Positions 7,931 to 16,394 of a DNA stretch of 64,000 bases are shown here, one piece after another. The position numbers were made by a program, and so were the translations under genes. The stretch is from Rhodococcus sp. W8901 (GTDB lineage: Bacteria > Actinomycetota > Actinomycetes > Mycobacteriales > Mycobacteriaceae): contig NZ_CP054690.1 of assembly GCF_013348805.1 (NCBI RefSeq), forward strand, positions 1,922,001-1,986,000, given 5' to 3'. The notes under the pieces were generated by a model. The model had not been told where the DNA came from, did no database searches, and was given only the letters and a program-made list of their open reading frames with translations. Within the stretch, counting starts at the first letter, position 1. Each line of letters starts with the position of its first letter.

Positions 7931-9716
7931 GTACGGCGCCCCTGCCCGCTTCACCATCGCCGACGACGAGTCCATCGTCCGCACGGTGTTCGAGCACGCG
8001 AGACGCAGTCCCGATCGCGTGCTGTTCTCCCGTCCGGTCGAGGACCGGTGGGTGGACGTCACCGCACTCGAATTCGCGGATCTGGTCACCGGGGTGGCGA
8101 AGGGTCTGGTGGCGGCGGGGGTCGGACCCGGCGACCGGGTGGCGCTGCTGTCCGCGACGCGGTTCGAGTGGACGCTGTTCGACTTCGCGATCTGGGCGGC
8201 AGGCGCTGTCTCGGTGCCGATCTACGACTCGTCGTCGCCGGAACAGATCCGGTGGATCGTCGAGGATTCCGGGGCCGTCCTCGCGATCGTCGAGACCGCC
8301 ACCCACGCGGCCGGATTCGACGGTGTCATGTCCGGCCCGGGTCGTGTGCTGCAGATCGAGGACCGGGCCGTGGAGAAGCTCGTCGCCGAGGGCGTGCGAA
8401 TCGACGACGCTGTCGTCGGCGACCGGCTGGCCGGGATCCGAGCGGACGACCTTGCGTCGTTGGTCTACACGTCGGGGACCACGGGGCGGCCGAAGGGGTG
8501 CATTCTCACGCACCGGAACTTCCTGTCCGAGGTGCGCGGGATCCTGGTTGCGTCCGTCGGTGACGTGGCCAAGCCCGGCAACCGGATGCTGACCTTCCTT
8601 CCGTTGGCTCACGTGCTCGCGCGCGCGGTGTCCCTCGCGATGTTCGAGGCCGGCGGCACCCAGGCACACTGGTCGAACTTCGGCACGGTCGCGGGCCAGT
8701 TCCAGCGCTTCCGGCCACACGTGATCCTCGGTGTTCCACGGGTTTTCGAGAAGGTGCGCGACAGCGCCGGCCATGCCGCCGAGACCGGGGGCCGGATTCC
8801 GCGGGCGGTGTTCGCCTTCGCGGAGGCCACCGCGATCGCCTACAGCGAATCCCTCGACACGGGTGGCCCGTCCCGGCTCCTGAAGCTGCGACACGCGATC
8901 GCCGATCGGCTGGTGTACGCCAAACTTCGTGCCGCGCTGGGCGACCAGTGCTGGTGGGCGATCTCGGGCGGCGGGGCGCTCATGCCGCGGCTGGGCCACT
9001 TCTTCCGCGGCGTCGGCGTGCCGATCTACGAGGGCTACGGGCTCACGGAGTCCACTGCCGCGCACTGTGTCAACGTGCCCGACGAGCAGAAGATCGGCAC
9101 GGTGGGCCGCCCGATGAGCGGAAACTCGGTGCGGATCGCGCCGGACGGCGAGATCGAACTCGGCGGCGGCGTCGTGTTCGCCGGGTACTGGCGCAACGAC
9201 TCCGCCACGGCGGACACCTTCCACGACGGCTGGCTCCGCACCGGGGACCTCGGCGAACTGGACGACGACGGGTACCTGACGCTCACCGGGCGGAAGAAGG
9301 ACCTGCTGGTTACCGCCGGAGGAAAGAACGTCTCGCCGGGCCCACTCGAGGATCGCCTGCGTTCGAACGTGCTTGTCTCACAGGCTGTTGTCGTGGGTGA
9401 CGGTCGACCGTTCATCGGTGTGTTGTTGACCCTCGACCCCGAGCCCTTCGGGAACTGGAAGTCGGCGAACGGAAAGCCGGCATCGGCGACGGTCGCCGAT
9501 CTCGCCACGGACACCGATCTCCGCGCCGCGCTCCAGGCCGTCATCGACGACGCGAATTCGACGGTCTCCCACGCGGAGGCGATCAAGAGGTTCGAGATCC
9601 TGCCGCACGACCTCAGCGAGGAGTCCGGGGAACTGACCGCCACGCTGAAGATCAAGCGGCAGGTGGTGTCCGAGCGTTTCGCCGAGCAGATCGAGTCGAT
9701 CTACCGGGGGCACTGA
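7923..9716 (+). CDS. long-chain fatty-acid CoA ligase, FadD15-like
   Basis: A 597-residue ANL-superfamily enzyme that adenylates a long-chain fatty acid and transfers it to CoA. It has the P-loop-like motif YTSGTTGRPKGC, the A5 region YEGYGLTESTAAHC, the A7 motif LRTGDLGELDDDGYL and the A8 hinge GRKKDLLVTAGGKNVSP. The C-terminal catalytic Lys is in TATLKIKRQVV. The ATG at 7923 (GGAG upstream) overlaps the MarR stop, so the pair forms one transcript. FadD15-type enzymes are membrane-associated through hydrophobic surfaces, not through membrane helices. Confidence 0.88.
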   Translation: MREYGAPARFTIADDESIVRTVFEHARRSPDRVLFSRPVEDRWVDVTALEFADLVTGVAKGLVAAGVGPGDRVALLSATRFEWTLFDFAIWAAGAVSVPIYDSSSPEQIRWIVEDSGAVLAIVETATHAAGFDGVMSGPGRVLQIEDRAVEKLVAEGVRIDDAVVGDRLAGIRADDLASLVYTSGTTGRPKGCILTHRNFLSEVRGILVASVGDVAKPGNRMLTFLPLAHVLARAVSLAMFEAGGTQAHWSNFGTVAGQFQRFRPHVILGVPRVFEKVRDSAGHAAETGGRIPRAVFAFAEATAIAYSESLDTGGPSRLLKLRHAIADRLVYAKLRAALGDQCWWAISGGGALMPRLGHFFRGVGVPIYEGYGLTESTAAHCVNVPDEQKIGTVGRPMSGNSVRIAPDGEIELGGGVVFAGYWRNDSATADTFHDGWLRTGDLGELDDDGYLTLTGRKKDLLVTAGGKNVSPGPLEDRLRSNVLVSQAVVVGDGRPFIGVLLTLDPEPFGNWKSANGKPASATVADLATDTDLRAALQAVIDDANSTVSHAEAIKRFEILPHDLSEESGELTATLKIKRQVVSERFAEQIESIYRGH

Positions 9717-9721
9717 GCTCG

Positions 9722-10495
9722 TCAGCGGCGGCCTCCGGCGTCACCGGCGGCCGCGACCAACGCCGGCAGGCCCACGGCCGCGGTCGTGCGCCACGAGTAG
9801 TGCACGTCGTCGCTCAATCCGGTTGCCTCGGGATTGATCTCGACGACCGTCGCGCCGGATCGTGCGGCCCGCAGCGGCAGTTCCGCGGCCGGATACACCA
9901 CCGCGGACGTGCCCACGACGACCATGAGGTCGCAGTCCTCGACCGCGTCGACCGCGCGTTGCCACGCGTCCTCGGGCAGTGCCTCGCCGAACCACACGAC
10001 GCCGGGGCGCACCGCCCCGCCGCAGTTTTCGCATGTCGGCGGCGCGAGCGGACCGGTGGGTTCGGCCTCGACGCCGCCGTCGCCGGGGAACGACGAGCCA
10101 CAGTCGCTGCATCGTGGTGAGAACAGGCTGCCGTGCAGGTGCGCGGCGACCGGACTGCCCGCCCGCTCGTGGAGGTCGTCGACGTTCTGGGTGATCACCG
10201 TCATCCCGGTGCGCCCGGCCCACTGGGCGATCGCGCGGTGACCGGCGTGCGGTTGCACACGCCGCGCGAGTCCGGTCCGCCACTGGTACCACGCCCACAC
10301 CAGGCCGCTGTCGCGGTGCCACGCCTCGGGGGTGGCCAGTTCGGCCGGCTCGAATCGTTCCCACAACCCGGTCTGTGCGTCCCGGAAGGTCGGCACGCCG
10401 CTCTCGGCCGACATTCCGGCGCCGCTGAACACCACGACACGACGGGCGGCGCGGGCGGCGCCGACGAGGGCGGGATCTGGCTCGGGTGCGGTCAT
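9722..10495 (-). CDS. cobB: NAD-dependent protein deacylase, sirtuin class III
   Basis: A 257-residue sirtuin. NAD-binding GAGMSAESGVPTFRD and TQNVDDLHERAG, catalytic His in AHLHGSL, and four zinc cysteines in two pairs (CSDC and CENC) are present. The Y-x-x-R pair in WAWYQWR is the signature of desuccinylases/demalonylases such as SIRT5 and E. coli CobB, so acyl groups larger than acetyl are likely substrates. It is divergent from the uracil-DNA glycosylase gene. It would remove lysine acylation from metabolic enzymes, such as acyl-CoA synthetases, in the cytoplasm. Confidence 0.9.
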   Translation of the reverse strand: MTAPEPDPALVGAARAARRVVVFSGAGMSAESGVPTFRDAQTGLWERFEPAELATPEAWHRDSGLVWAWYQWRTGLARRVQPHAGHRAIAQWAGRTGMTVITQNVDDLHERAGSPVAAHLHGSLFSPRCSDCGSSFPGDGGVEAEPTGPLAPPTCENCGGAVRPGVVWFGEALPEDAWQRAVDAVEDCDLMVVVGTSAVVYPAAELPLRAARSGATVVEINPEATGLSDDVHYSWRTTAAVGLPALVAAAGDAGGRR

Positions 10496-10593
10496 ATCGT
10501 CGATTGTGCAGGTCGGTGGACCGCGTGCCGAACCGGACTGGGCCCACCCGGGTGCATCGGGTTGAATTGACCCATGTCTACCTGCGTGCTGCG

Positions 10594-11466
10594 ATGACCG
10601 CGCAGTTCCTGCCGCACCCCGGCACCGGCGAACTGTTCACCTCCCCCGTTGCTGCGGGCAGCGGCTGGCCGGGCGATCCGGCGACCCCGGACACCCCGAT
10701 CGCGCACTCGTGCGCCGACGTCGTCGCCGAGGCCGCCGCCGCAAAGAATCTCGCGGAGTTGGGCGCCCGAATCAGTGTGTGCCGGGCGTGCCCTCGGCTG
10801 GTTGACTGGCGCGAGCAGGCCGCCGAGGTCAAGCGCCGCTCGTTCGCGGACCAGCCCTACTGGGGGCGCCCACTGGTCGGTTTCGGTGACGACTTCCCCA
10901 AGCTGCTGATCATGGGACTGGCACCGGCCGCCAACGGCGGCAATCGGACCGGGCGGATGTTCACCGGCGATCAGGCGGGGGATTGGTTGTTCCGGGCCCT
11001 GCACCGAGCCGGGATCGCGAGCAAGGGCGAGGTCGAGTACGCGGGCGACGGGCAGAAGCTGTTCGGCGCGCGGATGATCTCGGCGGTGCGCTGCGCACCG
11101 CCCGACAACAAGCCCAGTGTCGACGAGCGCGACTGCTGCGCGGGCTGGCTCGACGCCGAGCTCGCGCAACTGCTGCCGTGGGTGCGCGCCGTCATCGCGC
11201 TCGGCGGTTTCGGCTGGGACGCCACACTGAACGCAGTTCGGCGGGCGGGTGGCACGGTACCGACGCCGAAGCCGAAATTCGGGCACGGTGAGGTCGCCGT
11301 CGTCCACAAGGCGGACGGCAAGCCGCTCAACGTGATCGGCTGTTACCACCCGAGTCAGCAGAACACCTTCACCGGCAAACTCACCGAGAAGATGCTCGAC
11401 GACGTCGTCGCCCGTGGCCAGGACCTTGCCGGACTCGGCTGGGGGTGCGGCGGCTCCGGCCGCTGA
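10594..11466 (+). CDS. udgB: family-5 uracil-DNA glycosylase
   Basis: A 290-residue DNA-repair enzyme that excises uracil, and probably hypoxanthine, from DNA. Motif 1 is GLAPAANGGNRTGRMFTGD, which has the Ala-rich form of UdgB without the family-4 Glu/Asp. Motif 2 is HPSQQNTFTGKLTEKM. CRACPRL, a Cys in SAVRCAPP and further cysteines fit the 4Fe-4S cluster of families 4 and 5. The ATG at 10594 begins MTAQFLPHPG, the usual N-terminus of the family. High-GC actinobacteria carry this enzyme against cytosine deamination. Confidence 0.9.
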   Translation: MTAQFLPHPGTGELFTSPVAAGSGWPGDPATPDTPIAHSCADVVAEAAAAKNLAELGARISVCRACPRLVDWREQAAEVKRRSFADQPYWGRPLVGFGDDFPKLLIMGLAPAANGGNRTGRMFTGDQAGDWLFRALHRAGIASKGEVEYAGDGQKLFGARMISAVRCAPPDNKPSVDERDCCAGWLDAELAQLLPWVRAVIALGGFGWDATLNAVRRAGGTVPTPKPKFGHGEVAVVHKADGKPLNVIGCYHPSQQNTFTGKLTEKMLDDVVARGQDLAGLGWGCGGSGR

Positions 11467-11575
11467 CCGCTGCATCCGGAACTCGCGAACGTCCTCTCAG
11501 TGGGACGAATGCTTGATCCACCTCCCCTCTGCGTGGCTAGGATCACACCCCGTCCGAATGTCGTTGGAGGTCCGA

Positions 11576-12094
11576 ATGAGTCACGTGGTGGCCGAACCCG
11601 CCGTCCAGGTCGGGTACGTGGTCGGGGACCTCGACGCGAGCATCGCGCACTGGGTGGGGTCCGTCGGCGTCGGTCCGTGGACCGTGTTTCGCGGCGTGAC
11701 CCTGCACGGCCGGTACGCGGGTGCGGAGACCGCGGTGACCATGGACGTGGCGATGGGCTACTCGGGCGACATGCAGATCGAGTTGATCCAGCCCACGTCG
11801 TCCGGCCCGTCGCCGTACGTCGACGAGTCCGGCTCGCCGTTGGCGGGTCCGCACCACCTCGCGTGGATCACCGAGGACCTGGACGCGTCCCTCGCGGCGG
11901 CCCGGGGGAAGGGGCTGGAGGAGCTGTTCGTCGCGGAGGGCGCAGGCACGCGCGTGGCCTATCTGCAGTCGCCCGGGGAGCCGGGCGTCATCTTCGAGTA
12001 CATCCAGAGTCCCGCGATGCGCCAGATGCTCGCGTACGGGATCGAGCAGGCGCGCACCTGGGACGGCACCGATCCGGTCCGCATTATCGCCTGA
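11576..12094 (+). CDS. VOC (glyoxalase/bleomycin-resistance fold) family protein
   Basis: A 172-residue protein with two paired beta-alpha-beta-beta-beta modules. The first starts VQVGYVVGDLDASIAHW and the second HHLAWITEDLDASLAAARGKG. Metal-site residues are plausible at His in HHLAWI and Glu in IELIQP and IFEYIQ. The ATG at 11576 has TTGGAGG upstream. It lies 63 bases before the KstD-like gene, so the two may be co-transcribed. The substrate is unknown; co-location hints at steroid or lactone catabolism. Confidence 0.75.
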   Translation: MSHVVAEPAVQVGYVVGDLDASIAHWVGSVGVGPWTVFRGVTLHGRYAGAETAVTMDVAMGYSGDMQIELIQPTSSGPSPYVDESGSPLAGPHHLAWITEDLDASLAAARGKGLEELFVAEGAGTRVAYLQSPGEPGVIFEYIQSPAMRQMLAYGIEQARTWDGTDPVRIIA

Positions 12095-12157
12095 TCCACG
12101 GCACCCCGGACACACAGAGTGGAAACAGAATCCGGCACGGCCGGGAAAGGCTGAACG

Positions 12158-13696
12158 ATGGTCAACTGGAACGAAGAATGCGATGTCCTGGTGGTCGGCT
12201 CGGGTGGCGGCGGCGTCACCGGCGCGTACACCGCGGCCCGTGAGGGCCTCGACGTGATCCTGGTCGAGGCAACCGACAAGTTCGGTGGGACCACGGCGTA
12301 CTCGGGCGGCGGCGGGGTCTGGTTCCCGTGCAACCCGGTGCTCGAGCGCGCGGGCACCGACGACACGATCGAGGATGCGCTCGAGTACTACCACGCGGTG
12401 GTCGGTGATCGCACCCCGCGCGAGCTGCAGGACACCTACGTCCGCGGCGGCGCGCCGCTGATCGCGTATCTCGAGCAGGACGAGATCCTGAAGTTCGAGA
12501 TGCTGCCGTGGCCCGACTACTTCGGCAAGGCGCCCAAGGCGCGCCTCGACGGCCAGCGCCACACAATGCCGAGCCCGCTGCCGATCTCGGAGGTCGGTGA
12601 CCTGCACGAGCTGGTGCGCGGCCCGCTGGACTTCGACCGTCTCGGTGCGCCCCTGCCCGAGTACCTGATCGGTGGCCGCGCCCTGATCGCCCGCTTCCTC
12701 AAGGCGATGGAGAAGTACCCGAACGCGAAGCTGCACCTGAACACCGCGCTCGTCGAGCTGGTGGTCGAGGACGGCGCCGTGGTCGGCGGCATCGTCGAGC
12801 GGGACGGCGAGCGGGTCGCGATCCACGCCCGCAAGGGCGTTCTGCTCGCGGCCGGTGGCTTCGAGGGCAACGACGAGATGCGCCAGAAGTACGGCGTTCC
12901 CGGTGAGGCCCGCGACACGATGGGGCCGTGGGGCAACCTCGGTAAGGCACACCAGGCCGGCATCGCGGTCGGCGCGGATACCGACCTGATGGGCGAGGCG
13001 TGGTGGTCGCCCGGCATGACGCATCCGGACGGGCGGTCGGCGTTCGCGCTGTGGTTCACCGCCGGCATCTTCGTCAACCAGGACGGCCAGCGGTTCGTCA
13101 ACGAGTCGGCGGCATACGACCGCATCGGCCGCGACATCATCGCCCAGATGGAGGCCGGTCAGGCCACGCTGCCGTACTGGATGATCTACGACGACAAGGA
13201 CGGCGAGCGTCCTCCGGTGAACGCCACCAACGTCTCGATGGTCGAGACGGAGAAGTACGTCGACGCCGGTCTGTGGCACACCGCCGACACCCTCGAGGAG
13301 CTGGCGGCGAAGATCGGTGTCCCGGCCGAGAACCTGGTCGCGACCGTCGAGCGGTTCAACTCGTTCGTCGGCACCGGCGTCGATCCCGACTTCGGTCGCG
13401 GCGACGAGGCCTACGATCGCGCGTTCTCCGGTGGTGAGCCGCCACTCGTCACGATCGAGCAGGGTCCGTTCCACGCGGCCGCGTTCGGCATCTCCGACCT
13501 CGGCACCAAGGGCGGCCTGCGCACCGACACCGCGGCGCGGGTGCTCGACACGTCGGGCAAGCCCATCGCGGGCCTGTACGCGGCGGGCAACACGATGGCG
13601 GCGCCGAGCGGCACCGTCTACCCCGGCGGCGGCAACCCGATCGGCACCAGCATGCTGTTCAGCCATCTCGCGGCGATGGACATGGCCGGTAAGTAG
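12158..13696 (+). CDS. FAD-dependent 3-ketosteroid dehydrogenase-like flavoprotein
   Basis: A 512-residue member of the fumarate reductase/KstD flavoprotein family. The dinucleotide fold is CDVLVVGSGGGGVTGAYTAA, followed by GGTTAYSGGGVW. The C-terminal FAD/substrate segment contains YPGGGNPIGTSMLFSHLAA; the Tyr and Gly of YPGGG correspond to the C-terminal catalytic Tyr-Gly pair of KstD enzymes. Such enzymes introduce the delta-1 double bond in 3-ketosteroids. The exact substrate cannot be read from sequence, and other family members act on different enones. A strong hairpin follows immediately. Confidence 0.75.
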   Translation: MVNWNEECDVLVVGSGGGGVTGAYTAAREGLDVILVEATDKFGGTTAYSGGGGVWFPCNPVLERAGTDDTIEDALEYYHAVVGDRTPRELQDTYVRGGAPLIAYLEQDEILKFEMLPWPDYFGKAPKARLDGQRHTMPSPLPISEVGDLHELVRGPLDFDRLGAPLPEYLIGGRALIARFLKAMEKYPNAKLHLNTALVELVVEDGAVVGGIVERDGERVAIHARKGVLLAAGGFEGNDEMRQKYGVPGEARDTMGPWGNLGKAHQAGIAVGADTDLMGEAWWSPGMTHPDGRSAFALWFTAGIFVNQDGQRFVNESAAYDRIGRDIIAQMEAGQATLPYWMIYDDKDGERPPVNATNVSMVETEKYVDAGLWHTADTLEELAAKIGVPAENLVATVERFNSFVGTGVDPDFGRGDEAYDRAFSGGEPPLVTIEQGPFHAAAFGISDLGTKGGLRTDTAARVLDTSGKPIAGLYAAGNTMAAPSGTVYPGGGNPIGTSMLFSHLAAMDMAGK

Positions 13697-13708
13697 TCGG
13701 TCCAGCTA

Positions 13709-13754
13709 CTACTGCGCCCCCGCTGCCGGTTCACCGGCAGCGGGGGCGCAGTAG
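13709..13754. terminator. perfect 21-bp hairpin terminator
   Basis: Arms at 13709-13729 and 13734-13754 are exact complements of 21 bases with a TTCA loop. It sits between the convergent kstD-like and protease genes, which share it. Confidence 0.9.
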
Positions 13755-13767
13755 TTCTCGCGAAAGG

Positions 13768-14463
13768 CTAGTTGTTCGTGACCGCGAACCCCTTGCCGAC
13801 CGGGTTGGACTGCGTGGCGATGCCGTCGAGCACCGCGGAGAAGTCCACGAACTCGAACGGCCCCCGGGTCATCCCCACCAGCTGCGTGTCGTTGACGAAC
13901 GCGGGGCCGCCGGAGTCTCCGCCGTTGGCGGTGACGAACGAGTTGATCCGGGACGCGGCCTGTCCGTAGATCGGTCCACAGGTGACGCCGGTCCGTACTC
14001 CGGCCTTGCACAGCTCGCCGTCCGGATTGGACGGCCCGATGCTGTCGATCCGCACCTCTGGTCCGTTCGAGGACAGGACCGCGTCCGGGTTGAGCTTGAT
14101 CACCACGAAGTCGATGCTCGGATCACGGTATGCGATGGTTCCGATCGGATCTCCGGTCCCGGTCGACAGGAACCGGTAAACCGTTGCACCGTCCGGAAAT
14201 TCAGTTGCTCCGCCCGCGACCGCGGAGACGCAGTGCCCCGCGGAGATCGCGATCTTGTTGCCGAGACTGTCGGTGCCGACGACTCCGAGGGTGCAGTACT
14301 CCTGGTTCTGCAGCGGGTTCGACGGGCCGGCATCGGGCTTCGCCGTCCAGGCGATGCCGTTGGAGATCGTTCCCGTTGCCGCCGATGCGGCAGGGGCGAG
14401 GGCCAGTGCCGGCACCAGGGCGGCGAATGCGGCGAGCGTGGCCAGCAGGACTCGTTTCGTCAT
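13768..14463 (-). CDS. secreted S1-family (trypsin-like) serine protease
   Basis: About 231 residues from the ATG at 14463, which has GGAAGAG upstream. A Sec signal peptide (KRVLLATLAAFAALVPALAL ... ASAA) is followed by a small chymotrypsin-fold domain with the triad His in ISAGHCV, Asp in SIDFVVIKL and Ser in GGDSGGP. Two cysteine pairs probably form disulphides. It lacks the long pro-domain of alpha-lytic proteases, and at about 200 mature residues it is like other short actinobacterial exported peptidases. Substrate unknown. Confidence 0.85.
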   Translation of the reverse strand: MTKRVLLATLAAFAALVPALALAPAASAATGTISNGIAWTAKPDAGPSNPLQNQEYCTLGVVGTDSLGNKIAISAGHCVSAVAGGATEFPDGATVYRFLSTGTGDPIGTIAYRDPSIDFVVIKLNPDAVLSSNGPEVRIDSIGPSNPDGELCKAGVRTGVTCGPIYGQAASRINSFVTANGGDSGGPAFVNDTQLVGMTRGPFEFVDFSAVLDGIATQSNPVGKGFAVTNN

Positions 14464-14794
14464 CTTCTCTTCCTGTCGGATGACCATCCGGAGACGAGGT
14501 CGGGTACTGGTGAGGCAGCGAAGAACGCGCCTTCGGTCGGGTGTCGGAGGGCGCGGAGCAGGCTCGGAGCAGGCTCGGAGCAGACTCCGAGCGTCGACCG
14601 GCCCGGTATCTCTACGTGGTGGTGGCGCTGGTGCCGAATGGCCTCTCCGGTAACGCCGTAACAGAAGGATAACGAGGATGTCTCGATCCGTCGAGTGTTA
14701 TCCGTTGTTCGTCTCTATCGGGTCTCAACCGACCGGTTGGCTTGGGCGGTAGTAACTTTCGGGATCGCGACGTGGAGACCGGCCGGTACTGCGC
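14464..14794. other. intergenic region with tandem repeat and nested dyad
   Basis: This 331-base region has no gene. It holds three 11-bp repeats of GGAGCAGGCTC (14555-14587, last copy with one change) and a nested dyad: GGATAAC (14667-14673) with GTTATCC (14697-14703) around CTCGA/TCGAG (14682-14686, 14691-14695). The protease promoter must lie near its right edge as seen from the gene; the dyad could be an operator or the end of the thiamine operon transcript. Confidence 0.5.
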
Positions 14795-15556
14795 TCAGTC
14801 GGCGGTCTCCTGTTCCGCCAGCGCCCGGCGGGACTCTTCGTGCAGGATCTCGATGAGGTCGTGCTCGATCGCGGCGAACTCGGGCGACGTCATCACCGAC
14901 AGTTCCCGGGGCCGCGGCAGATCGACGACGACCTCGCGGCGGACCGTCGCGGGCCGGGCCGAGAGCACGATCACCCGGTCGGACAGGAACACCGCCTCGC
15001 GGATGTCGTGGGTGATCATCAGCACCGTCCAGCGATAGCGCTGCCAGACGTCCTGCAGCCACGTCTGCATCTCGGTGCGGGTGAGGGAGTCGAGGGCGCC
15101 GAACGGCTCGTCGAGGAGCAGCACCTCGCGGTCCTGGACCACGGTCCGCAGCAACGCGGCCCGCTGGCGCATGCCGCCCGACAGTTGGTGCGGGCGCGCA
15201 TCCTCGAACCCGGCCAGGCCGAACACGGGGAACAGCTCGGCCGCGCGCGCCCGCGCCTGCTTCCGGGGCATCCGCTGGACCTCGAGGCCCAGGGTGGTGT
15301 TGTCGATCACCGAGCGCCACGGGAACAGCAGATCCCTCTGCGGCATGTGGGCGCACGTCGGCGCTGCCACGGTCCCGGAGTCCGGGGGCTCGAGGCCCGC
15401 GACGATCGAGAACACGGTGCTCTTGCCGCACCCGCTGGGACCGATCACCGACACGAATTCGCCGGGACGGACCGCGAACTCGATGCCGTCGAGGACGCGG
15501 CGTGTGCCGAACGACTTGGTGACGTCCGACAGTTCGACGATCGGCCGCTCAGCCAC
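14795..15556 (-). CDS. thiZ: ABC transporter ATPase for a thiamine precursor
   Basis: About 253 residues from the GTG at 15556, which overlaps the permease stop by eight bases. Walker A GPSGCGKST, Q-loop region MPQRDLLFPW, signature LSGGMRQRAALLRT and Walker B VLLLDEPFGALD are all present, with ITHDIREA as the H-loop. It belongs to the SsuB/ThiZ/TauB group. The riboswitch and the tenA and thiY neighbours make a hydroxymethylpyrimidine or degraded-thiamine importer the best assignment. Confidence 0.88.
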   Translation of the reverse strand: MAERPIVELSDVTKSFGTRRVLDGIEFAVRPGEFVSVIGPSGCGKSTVFSIVAGLEPPDSGTVAAPTCAHMPQRDLLFPWRSVIDNTTLGLEVQRMPRKQARARAAELFPVFGLAGFEDARPHQLSGGMRQRAALLRTVVQDREVLLLDEPFGALDSLTRTEMQTWLQDVWQRYRWTVLMITHDIREAVFLSDRVIVLSARPATVRREVVVDLPRPRELSVMTSPEFAAIEHDLIEILHEESRRALAEQETAD

Positions 15557-16394
15557 GACGCGACTCCTGGGACCAGCTCGGCTGTGCGATCCACGGCGCC
15601 ACGACACGTTCGATCGCGAACGTGCACAGGTACAGCGCGACGCTGATCGCCGCCGTCACCAGGACGGCGGCGAGCACCAGGTCGGTGCGGAACGAGTTCT
15701 TCTGGATGCTCATGTAGATGCCCAGACCGGAAGTGGCGCCGACGTATTCGGCGAACACCGCACCCACCACGGCGTAGGTGACGCCGATGCGCAGCGCCGT
15801 GAAGAACCGGGGGAGGGCGGACGGTAGCCGCACGTAGCGGAACTGCTGCCACCGGGAGGCACCCATGCTGCGCAGCAGCGCACCGGCCTCCCGGTCGGTC
15901 GAGGCGAACCCCTCGATCAACCCGATCGCCATGGGAAAGAACGTGGCCAGCGCGATCACCAGGATCTTCGGCAGCAGGCCGAACCCGAACCAGATGATCA
16001 TCAGAGGCGCGATCGCGATGATCGGGAGGGTCTGCGAGATCACGAACAGGGGAACGAAAGCCCTGCGCAGCCACGGCGAGAAGTCGACGACGATCGCGAG
16101 CGCCCACGCCACCGCGAGGGACACCGCGAACCCGACGAGCGTCACCTGCAGCGTGGACCACGCGTGGACGGCGATGTCGTCGCGGTGCGCCCAGCCCTGT
16201 TCGAGGACCCGCGCCGGTGACGGCAGCACCTGCGGGCGGATCCCGCTCGCCGCGACATAGGCCTGCCATGCCGCGACGAGCGCGATCACCACGACGATCG
16301 CCGGCAGTAGCCGGCGCACCGCACCGTACATCGTGTGCGCTCCGTGACGGCGCCCATCGAGCGCTCCGCGCTTACGGCGCTGCGAGGTACTCAT
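15549..16394 (-). CDS. thiX: ABC transporter permease for a thiamine precursor
   Basis: A 281-residue inner-membrane permease with six predicted hydrophobic helices and the EAA-loop EGFASTDREAGALLRSMGASRWQQF that docks on the ATPase. It is of the SsuC/ThiX type. The ATG at 16394 lies inside the 3' end of the binding-protein gene, overlapping it by 23 bases, so the two are translationally coupled. A later ATG at 16331 is an alternative start. Confidence 0.88.
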   Translation of the reverse strand: MSTSQRRKRGALDGRRHGAHTMYGAVRRLLPAIVVVIALVAAWQAYVAASGIRPQVLPSPARVLEQGWAHRDDIAVHAWSTLQVTLVGFAVSLAVAWALAIVVDFSPWLRRAFVPLFVISQTLPIIAIAPLMIIWFGFGLLPKILVIALATFFPMAIGLIEGFASTDREAGALLRSMGASRWQQFRYVRLPSALPRFFTALRIGVTYAVVGAVFAEYVGATSGLGIYMSIQKNSFRTDLVLAAVLVTAAISVALYLCTFAIERVVAPWIAQPSWSQESRRG

